16,024 nt of DNA from contig JAKSDL010000102.1 in the NCBI GenBank assembly GCA_022360105.1, positions 1 through 16,024 on the forward strand, read 5' to 3'. The notes under the pieces were generated by a model that saw only the letters and a list, made by a program, of their open reading frames with translations, did not search any database and was not told where the DNA came from. The translations under genes were made by a program, and so were the position numbers. The stretch comes from Pseudomonadota bacterium (lineage in GTDB: Bacteria; SAR324; XYD2-FULL-50-16; JAHJRI01). How positions within the stretch are numbered: position 1 is the first letter of the stretch; every line of letters begins with the position of its first letter. Shown one piece after another: positions 15,593 through 16,024 of this stretch.

Positions 15593-15797
15593 TAATCACC
15601 AGCTGTAAAACAATAAGGAAGTAAGCCAGTGCAATACCTTGTACAAGCATATCGGGCCAAACTTTGATCAATGCAAAGAAGAATCGGTAGGGCGGGGCTG
15701 CAACCCCGCCGACAATCGTATACAGTCCGATCATCAACCAGAAAGAATGGCACCAAATCATCCAACGGATTATTCGCCCATTAAACAAACAGACCAC
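15582..15797 (-). CDS. Possible small membrane protein (low confidence)
   Basis: A 71-codon open frame from a GTG at 15797 overlaps the end of the plus-strand membrane protein by 11 bases. It reads as a hydrophobic two-helix protein with WMIWCHSFWLMIGLYTIV and GIALAYFLIVLQLVI segments. Nothing else codes across 15593-15811. Against it: no ribosome binding site, a GTG start close to the next gene's leader, and a GC-rich dispersed hairpin running through its middle. An internal ATG at codon 13 is an alternative start. It may be a real small gene, a decayed one or chance. Confidence 0.28.
   Translation of the reverse strand: MVCLFNGRIIRWMIWCHSFWLMIGLYTIVGGVAAPPYRFFFALIKVWPDMLVQGIALAYFLIVLQLVIIIR
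15691..15710. repeat. GC-rich perfect hairpin GGCGGGG-CTGCAA-CCCCGCC
   Basis: A 7-bp all-GC stem with a 6-base loop is flanked by AATCGGTAG on the left and GACAATCG on the right. The form is that of a common dispersed repeat. No T-run follows in either direction, so it is not a typical terminator. It is much more GC-rich than its surroundings. Confidence 0.6.
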
Positions 15798-15811
15798 ATG
15801 CGGAGAAAAAC

Positions 15812-16024
15812 ATGAAATTTAGCAGAAGAAACCTTCTAAAAGGTATGGCAGCTGCGGGAGCAGTGAGTATGTTACCATCGAAAAAAGCCAAGGCGGAAAC
15901 AGCTGCAGAAGATGGTTACGCAACCCTGATCGATCTCACCAAATGCGATGGTTGCGAACATAAAGATACCCCTGTTTGTGTCACTGCCTGCAGGGAAAAG
16001 AACGCAGACAATTTTCCTGAGCCG
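15812..16024 (+). CDS. Tat-exported 4Fe-4S ferredoxin-like protein, N-terminal part
   Basis: The first 71 residues are visible before the window ends with the frame open. A twin-arginine signal SRRNLLKGMAAAGAVSML (4-21) is followed by a probable AKA cleavage site near residue 28. A ferredoxin-like motif follows, with Cys45, Cys48, Cys56 and Cys60 in KCDGCEHKDTPVCVTACREKN. This is the NrfC/DmsB-like pattern of an electron-transfer subunit acting outside the cytoplasmic membrane, usually next to a membrane anchor or a catalytic molybdoenzyme. GGAG (15802-15805) gives the start at 15812. The partner genes should lie to the right of the window. Confidence 0.88.
   Translation, partial: MKFSRRNLLKGMAAAGAVSMLPSKKAKAETAAEDGYATLIDLTKCDGCEHKDTPVCVTACREKNADNFPEP

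Noticed and set aside
15691..15710. GC-rich hairpin taken as terminator of the two-helix membrane protein gene.
   Set aside because: It lies about 100 bases past the stop, lacks a T-run, and its flanks look like a dispersed repeat.

Overview
The window looks like chromosomal DNA of an anaerobic bacterium with moderate base composition. The signs are corrinoid-dependent methyltransferases of the MttB superfamily, a tungsten/molybdenum-type aldehyde:ferredoxin oxidoreductase (AOR), an iron-type alcohol dehydrogenase and the start of a Tat-exported iron-sulfur protein. Gene ends are separated by unusually many degenerate inverted repeats of the dispersed-element type. I cannot assign the lineage; a Calditrichota/FCB-like or Desulfobacterota-like anaerobe would fit, but that is inference.

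Layout. 1-255: non-coding, with hairpin repeats. 256-1704 (-): MttB-family methyltransferase without pyrrolysine. 1705-2064: divergent control region. 2065-2763 (+): GntR/FCD regulator, then 2861-3496 (+): corrinoid (B12-binding) protein, closed by a likely terminator at 3536-3563. 3564-4205: repeat element, then a good sigma70-type promoter. 4206-6080 (+): AOR. 6330-7763 (+): second MttB-family methyltransferase. 7764-8065: convergent gap with hairpins. 8066-9202 (-): Cys/Met-metabolism PLP lyase, with its ends lying in two inverted copies of a 55-bp repeat. 9276-10487 (-): iron-containing alcohol dehydrogenase. 10671-12545 (+): tandem-GAF histidine kinase. 12546-12855: inverted-repeat element. 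12856-14535 (+): class V PLP aminotransferase/cysteine-desulfurase-like protein, followed by 14554-14841 (+), a small CxxC protein. 14843-15100 (-): wreck of an AGCS sodium:amino-acid symporter. 15404-15592 (+): two-helix membrane protein. 15812 to the end (+): Tat-exported 4Fe-4S protein, cut by the window edge.

How the genes may work together. The coherent unit is 256-7763: two MttB-type enzymes flank one corrinoid protein and one regulator, so the corrinoid protein may accept methyl groups from either. MttB relatives lacking pyrrolysine that have been characterised act on quaternary amines such as glycine betaine, proline betaine and carnitine. The AOR between the corrinoid gene and the second MttB gene is the unusual element. 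It could oxidise an aldehyde made before or after demethylation, and the nearby alcohol dehydrogenase could supply that aldehyde. No corrinoid:folate or corrinoid:CoM methyltransferase and no corrinoid reductive activase is in the window, so the pathway is incomplete here. The substrate is not determined by the sequence.
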